A DNA stretch of 64,000 nt from Dyella sp. SG609 (GTDB lineage Bacteria > Pseudomonadota > Gammaproteobacteria > Xanthomonadales > Rhodanobacteraceae), in contig NZ_JAAZQJ010000002.1 in NCBI RefSeq assembly GCF_012275375.1, positions 1 through 64,000 on the forward strand, given 5' to 3'. Made by a program: the position numbers and the translations under genes. Below, piece after piece: positions 8,682 through 15,655 of the stretch (position 1 is its first letter; every line of letters starts with the position of its first letter). The notes under the pieces are model-generated. The model did not search any database, had not been told where the DNA came from, and saw only the letters and a list, made by a program, of their open reading frames with translations.

Positions 8682-9161
8682 TCAGCCGCGCCGCGCGGCT
8701 TCGATGGCGGCGATATCGATCTTGCCCATCGCCATCATCGCGTCGAAGGCCCGCTTGGCTGCCGCGGCATCGGGATCGGTAATGGCGGCGATCAGCGCGC
8801 GCGGGGTGATCTGCCAGGAAAGGCCCCACTTGTCCTTGCACCAGCCGCAGGCGCTGGGGCTGCCGCCGTTATCGATGATCGCGTTCCACAGGCGGTCGGT
8901 TTCGGCCTGGTCGTCGGTGGCGACCTGGAACGAGAACGCCTCGCTGTGCTTGAACATCGGGCCGCCATTCAAGCCCAGGCAGGGGATGCCCATGACCGTG
9001 AATTCTACCGTCAGCACATGGCCCTGCTTGCCGTCGGGATAATCGCCCGGCGCATGGTGGACTGCGCCCACGGCGCTGTCCGGGAAGGTTTTCGCGTAGA
9101 AGCTGGCGGCCTCAAGGGCGGTGCCGTCATACCAGAGGCAGATGGTGTTCTTGCTGTTCAT
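8682..9161 (-). CDS. VOC-superfamily protein, PhnB/3-dmu-9_3-mt type
   Basis: 159 residues from ATG 9161, supported by AGGAG 7 bases upstream; an in-frame extension to 9356 has no protein character. The protein is a typical PhnB-like glyoxalase-fold domain: NTICLWYDGTALEAASFYAKTFPDS, CLGLNGGPMFKHSEAFSFQV, then DRLWNAIIDNGG and CGWCKDKWGLSWQITP. The family is often mislabelled as a ubiquinone methyltransferase; no methyltransferase motif is present. It ends 44 bases before the M13 peptidase start and may be co-transcribed with it. The ligand is unknown. Confidence 0.88.
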   Translation of the reverse strand: MNSKNTICLWYDGTALEAASFYAKTFPDSAVGAVHHAPGDYPDGKQGHVLTVEFTVMGIPCLGLNGGPMFKHSEAFSFQVATDDQAETDRLWNAIIDNGGSPSACGWCKDKWGLSWQITPRALIAAITDPDAAAAKRAFDAMMAMGKIDIAAIEAARRG

Positions 9162-9324
9162 TGGAAATCTCCTGGTCCGGGTCGATGCGGGGCAAGGGTA
9201 CGCGCTCCCGTGTATGCGACGAACGAAGGCCGCGCGAATCGACATCGCCCGATGACGGGCGATGTCGATGGCGGTCAGGAGATTTGAATCGACGTAGCCG
9301 GCTGATTCCAGCGCGTTCGCGGCA

Positions 9325-10539
9325 TCAGCCTCCCGGAGGCGGCAGCGCCGCGCCACCGGTCAAGGCACGGGCATCATCGGGCCGGGTCAGCGTCCCGGTG
9401 GAACGGTTGAAAATCCCGAACGCATTATTGCCGGAGCCATTATCGCTATCGTCCCAATACACCGGACGGATGCCCAGGCTGTTGGCCTGGCTGACCACGT
9501 ACTTGTCGAAATACGTGCGCGATGCGAGATGCAGATTGAGGTTGCTGCCCGACAAGCCCGCCGTGCCGGTGCGGCGGATGGCGCCGAACTCGCCCAGCAG
9601 CACGGGGATGCCCTTGCTGGTGAATTGCGAGTTCATTTTCTGCAGCTCCGCGTTCACGTAGGACTCCTCGTTGGCGGAGGTCGAGTTGCGCGTCGTCAGC
9701 GTCGAGGAATGATAGTTGCTGCCCCAGAAGTACCACATCGATCCCCAGGTGGCGTCGGCGGTCATCAGCGCATATTGATAAGGCGCGTAGTAATGCACTT
9801 CGAACACCAGGTGCTTGGCCGGGTCGGAGGGCAGCGTGGTGACCCAGTCATGGGTGTTGTCGATGTTGCCGCCGCCCGGCCCCTGCAGCACCAGCCAGCG
9901 CGTGCTGTTGTTGCCTCCGGTGGAACGCACCGCGTTGACGAAGTTCTGGTAGTACTGCATCAGCACGGCGGTCTGCGCCTGCGAGGACACCTGCGGCTCG
10001 TTGGCCACGGCGAACAGCAGCTTCGAGTTGTAGCCCCGGAAGTTGTTGGCGATCTGCGTCCAGTAGGAAACCAGCTTCGCATTGATGTTGGAGTCGAAGC
10101 TGTTGAAATTCGAATTCTCGAACCAGCCGCCGTCCCAATGATCGTTGATGATCACGGTGAGATTGGCCGCCTGCGCCCATTGCACCACTTGCGTCACCGT
10201 GGCCATGTAGGAGGCATTGATCACGTGCGTATTCGGATCGGCATTGTGATCCCACGCGCATGGGATGCGGATCGTGTTGAAACCGGCAGCCGCGACGTTG
10301 TTGATCAGCGTCTGCGTGGGCATCACCGCGCCCGACCAGGTGGCCTCCAGCGTGTTGCCGAGGTTCCAGCCATAGGTGGGATTGGCCAGCTGTGCCTGTC
10401 CGCCGAGCGGAAGCAGCGATAATCCGGCGGCCAGCAGCAGCGCGGGCAGCATCCGTGGCCTGGGCCGGCTTGCGGCCGGCAGGCGGCGGACAGCTGGAAG
10501 GACTCGATTGCGGGCAACGAACCAATTGCGTCTGTGCAT
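9325..10539 (-). CDS. GH5 endoglucanase (cellulase-type), secreted
   Basis: 404 residues from ATG 10539, with GAGAGGG 9 bases upstream. A long basic N-terminal region leads to the hydrophobic segment MLPALLLAAGLSLLPLGGQAQ at 30-50 (signal peptide). GH5 markers follow: GWNLGNTLEA at 57-66, NTIRIPCAWDH, NDHWDGGWF, acid/base Glu181 in ANEPQ, VHYYAPYQ, and nucleophile Glu317 in LLGEFGA. It should cut beta-1,4-glucan, xyloglucan or mannan backbones outside the cell. The protein stops at GGAALPPPGG, which looks like the start of a Pro-rich linker, so a carbohydrate-binding module may have been lost. A 15-bp palindrome lies just upstream. Confidence 0.92.
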   Translation of the reverse strand: MHRRNWFVARNRVLPAVRRLPAASRPRPRMLPALLLAAGLSLLPLGGQAQLANPTYGWNLGNTLEATWSGAVMPTQTLINNVAAAGFNTIRIPCAWDHNADPNTHVINASYMATVTQVVQWAQAANLTVIINDHWDGGWFENSNFNSFDSNINAKLVSYWTQIANNFRGYNSKLLFAVANEPQVSSQAQTAVLMQYYQNFVNAVRSTGGNNSTRWLVLQGPGGGNIDNTHDWVTTLPSDPAKHLVFEVHYYAPYQYALMTADATWGSMWYFWGSNYHSSTLTTRNSTSANEESYVNAELQKMNSQFTSKGIPVLLGEFGAIRRTGTAGLSGSNLNLHLASRTYFDKYVVSQANSLGIRPVYWDDSDNGSGNNAFGIFNRSTGTLTRPDDARALTGGAALPPPGG

Positions 10540-10566
10540 ATTGGGAAACCCTCTCAGTAGTGGGGA

Positions 10567-10581
10567 ACGGAACGGTTCCGT
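10567..10581. promoter_or_regulatory. 15-bp palindrome upstream of the GH5 gene
   Basis: Perfect odd palindrome ACGGAAC-G-GTTCCGT centred about 35 bases upstream of the GH5 start codon. The position and the GGAACnGTTCC core fit a repressor operator, for example of a LacI-type sugar regulator. No such regulator gene is in the window, so the assignment is inference. Confidence 0.4.
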
Positions 10582-10748
10582 CCGGCGCACGGCGATGGCC
10601 GTGCCTGCCGGCATGCATGCTGAGAAGGCCGCCTGCGGCGCGCAATTACGAAATCGGCGGCGGTGCTTGATGTTTATTCGTTTGCAGTTGCCGCATGCCC
10701 GCAGCCATCAGCGCGTAGCGCTTGCGCGTGCATGCCTTGCATGTGCAT

Positions 10749-12473
10749 TCAATGTGAATCGCCGGCCACATCCGAGCCGCTGCCGCCGACCAGGATGTCC
10801 AGATCGGCGCCGAGATGAGCCTGCTGCACATGGTCGACGTAGAGCTTCGCCCAGCCGCGCTCGGGCGCCGGCGGCGCTTTCCACGCGGCACGCCGCTGCG
10901 CCAGTTCGTCGTCGCTCAGGTCCAGATGCAGGCGCCGGCCGGGCACGTCCAGTTCGATGAAATCGCCATCGCGCACCAGCGCCAGGTTGCCGCCGGCGGC
11001 GGCCTCGGGCGAGACGTGCAGCACCACGGTGCCATAGGCGGTGCCGCTCATGCGCGCATCGGAAATGCGCACGATGTCGGTGACGCCGCGGCGCAGCAGC
11101 TTGGGCGGCAAGGGCATGTTGCCCACCTCGGCCATGCCGGGATAGCCGCGCGGGCCGCAGTTCTTCAGCACCATCACGCAGGTTTCGTCGATATCCAGCG
11201 CCTCGTCGTCGATGCGCGCCTTGAAGTCGTCGATGTTCTCGAACACCACCGCGCGGCCGCGATGCCGCAGCAGCTGCGGCGAGGCCGCGGAAGGCTTGAT
11301 CACCGCGCCGTGCGGCGCCAGGTTGCCGCGCAGCACGGCGATGCCGGCCTCGGGCTTGAGCGGCTCCTCGATCGGACGGATCACGTCGCGGTTCCAGCAC
11401 GGCGCGCTGGCGATGTTCTCGCCCAGCGTGCGGCCGTTCGCGGTCGGCGCACTCAGATCCAGATGCGGGGCGATCTCGCGCAATACCGCGGGCAGGCCGC
11501 CGGCGTAATAGAAATCTTCCATCAGGTATTCACCCGACGGCTTGAGGTTGACCAGGCAGGGCAGGTGGGAGCCGAGCCGGTCCCAGTCGTCCAGGCTCAG
11601 CTCGACGCCGAGGCGGCCGGCCAGGGCCAGCAAATGAATCACCGCATTGGTCGAGCCGCCGATCGCGGCATTCGCGCGGATGGCGTTTTCGAAAGCGGCG
11701 CGGGTGAGGATCTTCGACATGCGCAGATCCTCGTGCACCATCTCCACGATGCGCCGGCCCGACAGATGCGCCAGGCGGTAGCGGCGCGAATCCACGGCAG
11801 GAATGGCTGCATTCTCAGGCAGCGACATCCCCAAGGCCTCGACCATGCTGGCCATGGTGGAGGCGGTGCCCATGGTCATGCAGCTGCCCTTGGAGCGCTG
11901 CATGCAGGCTTCGGCCTCGACAAACTCTTCTTGCGCCAGCTCGCCGGCGCGCACCATTTCCGACATGCGGATCACGCCGGTGCCCGAGCCGATCGGCTGG
12001 CCGCGCCAGTTGCCCGACAGCGAGGGGCCACCCGACACGCCGATGGTCGGCAGGTTCACGCTGGCCGCGCCCATCATCAGCGCCGGTGTGGTCTTGTCGC
12101 AGCCCATCAGCAGCACCACGCCGTCGATGGGATTGGCGCGGATCGACTCTTCCACATCCATGCTGGCCAGGTTGCGGAACAGCATCGCGGTGGGGCGCAT
12201 CTGGGTTTCGCCCAGCGACATCACCGGGAATTCCAGCGGAAAGCCGCCGGCCTCGTACACACCGCGCTTGACGTGTTCGGCAAGCTCGCGGAACGAGCTG
12301 TTGCAAGGCGTCAGTTCCGACCAGGTATTGCAGATGCCGATAACCGGCCGCCCGTCGAACATGTCGTTGGGCAGGCCCAGCCCCTTGAGCCAGCTGCGGT
12401 AATAGAAACCCTGCTTGCCTTCGCGCCCGAACCATTCCTGGCTGCGCCTGAGCGGTTTCTTGGGAGAGCCCAT
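10749..12473 (-). CDS. IlvD/Edd-family sugar-acid dehydratase, L-arabinonate dehydratase type
   Basis: 574 residues from ATG 12473. Three conserved cysteines for an iron-sulfur cluster are visible: in ICNTWSELTPCN, in LLMGCDKTTPA and in GSCMTMGTASTM. The QEWFGREGKQGFYYRSW N-terminus and the overall length match pentonate dehydratases of the L-arabinonate/D-xylonate/D-fuconate group better than branched-chain IlvD. The C-terminal domain has VFENIDDFKARIDDEAL, GYPGMAEVGNMPLP and ISDARMSGTAYGT. The reaction would convert L-arabinonate to 2-dehydro-3-deoxy-L-arabinonate. The nearby AraD1-type enzyme, GbpR-like regulator and GH127 arabinofuranosidase support a pentose route, but other sugar acids are possible. 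Confidence 0.85.
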   Translation of the reverse strand: MGSPKKPLRRSQEWFGREGKQGFYYRSWLKGLGLPNDMFDGRPVIGICNTWSELTPCNSSFRELAEHVKRGVYEAGGFPLEFPVMSLGETQMRPTAMLFRNLASMDVEESIRANPIDGVVLLMGCDKTTPALMMGAASVNLPTIGVSGGPSLSGNWRGQPIGSGTGVIRMSEMVRAGELAQEEFVEAEACMQRSKGSCMTMGTASTMASMVEALGMSLPENAAIPAVDSRRYRLAHLSGRRIVEMVHEDLRMSKILTRAAFENAIRANAAIGGSTNAVIHLLALAGRLGVELSLDDWDRLGSHLPCLVNLKPSGEYLMEDFYYAGGLPAVLREIAPHLDLSAPTANGRTLGENIASAPCWNRDVIRPIEEPLKPEAGIAVLRGNLAPHGAVIKPSAASPQLLRHRGRAVVFENIDDFKARIDDEALDIDETCVMVLKNCGPRGYPGMAEVGNMPLPPKLLRRGVTDIVRISDARMSGTAYGTVVLHVSPEAAAGGNLALVRDGDFIELDVPGRRLHLDLSDDELAQRRAAWKAPPAPERGWAKLYVDHVQQAHLGADLDILVGGSGSDVAGDSH

Positions 12474-12627
12474 GGGTGGCGTGGGAATCCTTGGCGGTTG
12501 AGCGGGCGGCGGCGCGCGGCGGCGCGGGCCGGATGGCTTGACGGGCAGGATCGTAATGGGCGTAGCGATATTGCAAAAATAACAATATTCACTATTTCGA
12601 TATGTGTATATGTATCGATATCTCGTC

Positions 12628-12647
12628 ATTCCAGCGAAAGCTGGAAT
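12628..12647. repeat. small dispersed hairpin repeat
   Basis: ATTCCAGC-GAAA-GCTGGAAT, a perfect 8-bp stem with a GNRA-type loop, preceded by CGTC and followed by CTAGGGAC. From memory this is the form of a dispersed repeat of Xanthomonadales genomes; a genome search would confirm copy number. Confidence 0.5.
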
Positions 12648-12731
12648 CTAGGGACTTTGTCGCTCGGTTGTTGCGTTGACGGTTGGGTATCTCGCCTTTG
12701 GCGAGTGTTTCGCCCCGCTGCCGCGGGGCGA

Positions 12732-12767
12732 GTTACTTTTTCTCTGCGTGCCCAGAGAAAAAGTAAC
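12732..12767. repeat. 15-bp perfect inverted repeat
   Basis: GTTACTTTTTCTCTG, six-base spacer, then CAGAGAAAAAGTAAC. It lies between the short hairpins and the REP pair and is probably part of the same mosaic repeat element. The A/T tracts on each side would also let the hairpin act as a bidirectional terminator. Confidence 0.55.
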
Positions 12768-13035
12768 CAAAAAGAGAGGGCACCCTGCTTGGCGCCCTCC
12801 GCAGCTTCGCTGCTACGGGTCCGTGAGGGCTGGCCGGGCTTTTTGACAGGGCATCCATGCCCTGATCAAAAAGGCGAGGACTCCTGTCCTCGCCCCCTGC
12901 GGGGCCTGATCGTCCAGCCCTCACCGCCGGCGCCAAGGGGACCCGGTGGATCAAGAGCCGGAGCAAAAGCGCACCAGCGGAACGCCGCGGCTGCGCCGCG
13001 AGCTCTTTGCTCGATTTTCGCCTCGCCCGTCATCC

Positions 13036-13212
13036 CCCTCTCCCCGCCGGGGAGAGGGCCGGGGTGAGGGGCCCTACGGAGCGAAACCGCCAATCCGACG
13101 TCAGCCAGGCGCCATCGACTTTCCATGCGAGCCCGCGCAAGCACTTTCGTCTCTATAAGCGCCGCTGCGAGCACCCACCCCTCACCCCGCCCTCTCCCCA
13201 GCGGGGAGAGGG
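13036..13212. repeat. inverted pair of REP-like hairpins (BIME-like)
   Basis: Left copy: CCCTCTCCCC-GCC-GGGGAGAGGG (13036-13058) followed by CCGGGGTGAGGGG. Right copy, in reverse orientation: CCCTCACCCCG leading into CCCTCTCCCC-AGC-GGGGAGAGGG (13190-13212). The two are reverse complements over about 35 bases apart from a few bases. About 130 bases separate the stems. This is the layout of REP pairs mobilised by RAYT transposases; no RAYT gene is in the window. Confidence 0.65.
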
Positions 13213-13232
13213 AGAAGTGAAGTGCTTCGCGA

Positions 13233-14171
13233 CTAGCCATAAACCTCGGCTGCGACAGCCCCCAACGCCTCCAGCACCGTCCTCGCCCCCGGCGACAGCA
13301 GCCAATCGGTGCGCGTGATGATCCCGAACGAATCCATCCGGCAGGACAGCTCCAGCGGCACGATCCGCACCATCCCGTGTTCGGCGTAATGCCGGGCGAC
13401 GTCTTGCGGCACCACCGCCAGGTAGTCGCTCTCCTGCAGCATCGTGGTCAGGAACAGCACCGCGGCGGTGCCGATCACCCGCGCGGGCGCCGGCAGGCCC
13501 GCGCTGCGGAACATCAGCTCGAAACGGTGGCGCAGCACGCTGCCTTCCGGCGGCACGATCCAGGCCGCCTGGGCCAGATCGTCCAGAGCGGGAGCGGGCA
13601 GCTCGAAGATCGGATGCTTCGGCCGCGCGATGGCGCAGACTTCTTCTTCGGCCAGCGCCTGGTAATGCAGATTGCGATTGTCATGGCCGGCGAACAGGCG
13701 CCCCACCATCAGGTCCAGCCGGTTCTGTTCCAGCCGCTCCAGCAGCACGTCGCTGCTCTCCACCAGCAGGGACACGCGCAGGTCCGGATGCGCCTGCGAG
13801 ATCCGCGCCAGCGCCTTGGGCAGCAGGCTCACGGCCGCGCCGGCGATCGCGCCGATGGCGACGGCGCCGGCGCGCCCGGCCTTCAGCGACTCGATCTCGG
13901 TGCCGGCCGCGCTCAGGCCGGCGAGCGCGATGCGGGCGTGGCGGATCATGCTTTCGCCGTACCAGGTCGGCCGCATGCCGCGCGGCAGCCGTTCGAACAG
14001 CGGCACGCCCAGCATGTCCTCCAGGTCCTTGAGCAGCTTGGACGCCGCCGGCTGGGACATGTTCAGCACCTCGGCGGCGCGATGGATATTGCCTTCCTCC
14101 TCGATCGCGACCAGCAGCATCAGCTGGCGGGTCTTCAGGCGCGCGCGGACGAACCAGGGAGTGGGGCGCAT
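13233..14171 (-). CDS. LysR-family regulator, GbpR-like
   Basis: 312 residues, complete. The N-terminal winged helix reads LKTRQLMLLVAIEEEG, then RAAEVLNMSQPAASKLLKDL and PLFERLPRGMRPTWYG. The substrate-binding domain follows with VAIGAIAGAAVSLLPKALARI and ends FGIITRTDWLLSPGARTVLEAL. Regulators with this MSQPAASKLLKDLE helix and RGM(R/K)PT turn include GbpR, which controls sugar uptake and gguC in Agrobacterium and Azospirillum. The divergent neighbour here is an AraD1/GguC-family gene, so the pairing fits. It probably binds a pentose or its acid and acts on the shared 162-base intergenic region, which holds a 25-bp inverted repeat. Confidence 0.88.
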   Translation of the reverse strand: MRPTPWFVRARLKTRQLMLLVAIEEEGNIHRAAEVLNMSQPAASKLLKDLEDMLGVPLFERLPRGMRPTWYGESMIRHARIALAGLSAAGTEIESLKAGRAGAVAIGAIAGAAVSLLPKALARISQAHPDLRVSLLVESSDVLLERLEQNRLDLMVGRLFAGHDNRNLHYQALAEEEVCAIARPKHPIFELPAPALDDLAQAAWIVPPEGSVLRHRFELMFRSAGLPAPARVIGTAAVLFLTTMLQESDYLAVVPQDVARHYAEHGMVRIVPLELSCRMDSFGIITRTDWLLSPGARTVLEALGAVAAEVYG

Positions 14172-14203
14172 GGCGGGCTTTCGATAATGGATTTCATATA
14201 GGT

Positions 14204-14228
14204 TACGACGAAATATCTATTTGTCGTA
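14204..14228. promoter_or_regulatory. candidate LysR operator between regulator and araD1
   Basis: TACGAC at 14204-14209 and GTCGTA at 14223-14228 form a perfect 6-bp inverted repeat around an AT-rich 13-base centre. It lies 32 bases upstream of the regulator start and about 105 bases upstream of the AraD1 start. This is the usual place and form for a LysR recognition site that serves both divergent genes. Confidence 0.5.
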
Positions 14229-14333
14229 TATCGATTCAGCATGCACGATCAGCAAGGTCAGGGTCCGGCGCACCGGGAGCGTGCGGGTCCAAGGTTTATC
14301 GGGGCGGCTTTGCGCCCGCGGGGATGCGAAACG

Positions 14334-15341
14334 ATGCGCTTGATCCAGTTGCTTGACGATGCCGGCGCCGCGCGAGTGGGCGTGGTCGATGTGCAGGGTT
14401 CGCAGGTTCGTCTGCTGGATGGCGTGGATTCGACCTATGCACTGGCGACCCTCGCCATCCAGAGCGGGCGCAGCCTCGACGCGCAGGCCGCGACGCACCA
14501 CGGCGAAACACAGCTCGAATACGCGCCGCTGCTGGCGCAGGAACGCGTGCTCACCCCGCTGCACCATCCGGACCCCGCGCATTGCCGCGTGACCGGCACC
14601 GGTCTCACCCACCTGGGCAGCGCCGCCGCGCGCGACGCCATGCACCAGAACCTCAAGCAGAAGGCCGAGGCCGGCGCGCTGACCGACTCGATGCGCATGT
14701 TCCAGTGGGGCGTGGAAGGCGGCATGCCGCAAGGCGATACGCCGGGCGCGCAGCCGGAATGGTTCTACAAGGGCGACGGCAGCATCGTAGCCGCGCCGGG
14801 CCAGGCGCTGGCGTCGCCGGACTTCGCGCTCGACGGCGGCGAGGAGCCGGAACTGGTCGGGCTGTACCTGATCGGCCCGGATGGCACGCCGCATCGCCTG
14901 GGTTTTGCCATCGGCAACGAGTTCTCCGACCACGTCACCGAACGCCAGAACTACCTCTATCTGGCGCATTCCAAGCTGCGCGCCTGCGCGGTCGGGCCGG
15001 AGCTGCGCACCGGCGAACTGCCGGCCGACCTGCGCGGCTCCAGCCGCATCCACCGCGGCGAGCGCGTGCTGTGGGAAAAACCTTTTCTCACCGGCGAGGC
15101 GAATATGTGCCACTCGCTGGCCAACCTCGAATACCACCACTTCAAGTACGCCGCGCACCGCCGTCCGGGCGACGTCCATCTGCATTTCTTCGGCACCGCC
15201 ACATTGAGCTTCGCCGATGACGTGCGCGCACAGCCCGGCGACGTCTTCGAGATCGAGTTGCCGGCGCTGGGCGCGCCGCTGCGCAATCCGCTGCGCAGCG
15301 TGGCGGGCGGTTTCGCGCTGCACGGGGTGCGTCCGCTGTGA
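14334..15341 (+). CDS. araD1: AraD1/GguC-family enzyme (FAH fold), pentonate pathway
   Basis: 335 residues from ATG 14334. The sequence begins MRLIQLLDDAGAARVGVV and carries AraD1/GguC signatures: TGTGLTHLGSAAARDAMH, DSMRMFQWGVEGG, EWFYKGDGSIV, GNEFSDHVTERQNYLYLAHSK and FLTGEANMCHSLANLEYHHFKY, cited by fragments. Members share the fumarylacetoacetate-hydrolase fold and a metal site; AraD1 dehydrates 2-dehydro-3-deoxy-L-arabinonate to 2,5-dioxopentanoate. That is the step after the nearby IlvD/Edd dehydratase, so the two would run consecutive reactions of oxidative L-arabinose breakdown. It is divergent from the GbpR-like regulator. The dehydrogenases and transporter of the pathway are not in the window. 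Confidence 0.85.
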   Translation: MRLIQLLDDAGAARVGVVDVQGSQVRLLDGVDSTYALATLAIQSGRSLDAQAATHHGETQLEYAPLLAQERVLTPLHHPDPAHCRVTGTGLTHLGSAAARDAMHQNLKQKAEAGALTDSMRMFQWGVEGGMPQGDTPGAQPEWFYKGDGSIVAAPGQALASPDFALDGGEEPELVGLYLIGPDGTPHRLGFAIGNEFSDHVTERQNYLYLAHSKLRACAVGPELRTGELPADLRGSSRIHRGERVLWEKPFLTGEANMCHSLANLEYHHFKYAAHRRPGDVHLHFFGTATLSFADDVRAQPGDVFEIELPALGAPLRNPLRSVAGGFALHGVRPL

Positions 15342-15655
15342 GTCCGGCCGGTCGGCGCCGCGTTCCGGCCGACCATCCCGTCGGTGCGGATATCGGCACA
15401 GCGCCACTCCCGTGCCGGCATCGGGAATGCCGCCGCGATGGCGCATGGCGGCCGGCGCCGAAGGCCGTCCGATAGCGCCGGAAACCACAGGTTTTTCGGG
15501 CAGGCCGCCTTGGCGCCGGCGACCATGCACCGCAGTGCCCGCCGTCCGCCGCGGCCGGTGCCGGCGAGCGCCGCGATGCGCAATAAGGTCAAGACGCCGC
15601 CGGCGATCCATTCGATAGTCCGCCCGTCCGTTTCACCGTATTCCGGAGTTGCCGC
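15342..15655. other. intergenic region upstream of the GH127 gene
   Basis: 314 bases between AraD1 and GH127, both on the plus strand. Very GC-rich, with several short GGCC-type inverted repeats but no clear terminator with a T run and no convincing gene. The GH127 promoter should be in the last 100 bases; the start codon is preceded by CCGGAGTTGCCGC. Confidence 0.5.

Larger units (their letters stand above)
12474..13232. other. gene-free region rich in inverted repeats
   Basis: About 760 bases with no believable gene. The right part of the dehydratase upstream region (12560-12625) is strikingly AT-rich for this genome, contains ATATTG/CAATAT (12568-12573, 12583-12588), and should hold the promoter. 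From 12628 onwards come several hairpins: ATTCCAGC-GAAA-GCTGGAAT, CTCGCC-TTT-GGCGAG (12691-12705), CGCCCCGC/GCGGGGCG (12711-12730), a 15-bp perfect stem (12732-12767) and an inverted REP pair (13036-13212). Short open frames here look like repeat DNA, not protein. Confidence 0.7.

Noticed and set aside
6658-9042. 794-codon open frame on the plus strand opposite the M13 and VOC genes
   Set aside because: Shadow of the minus-strand genes in high-GC DNA; Arg/Gly/Ala-rich with no domain, while both minus-strand proteins have clear family motifs.
10749-12473. Branched-chain amino acid dehydratase IlvD
   Set aside because: N-terminus (QEWFGREGKQGFYYRSW) and the arabinose-linked neighbours fit pentonate dehydratases; no ilv genes nearby.
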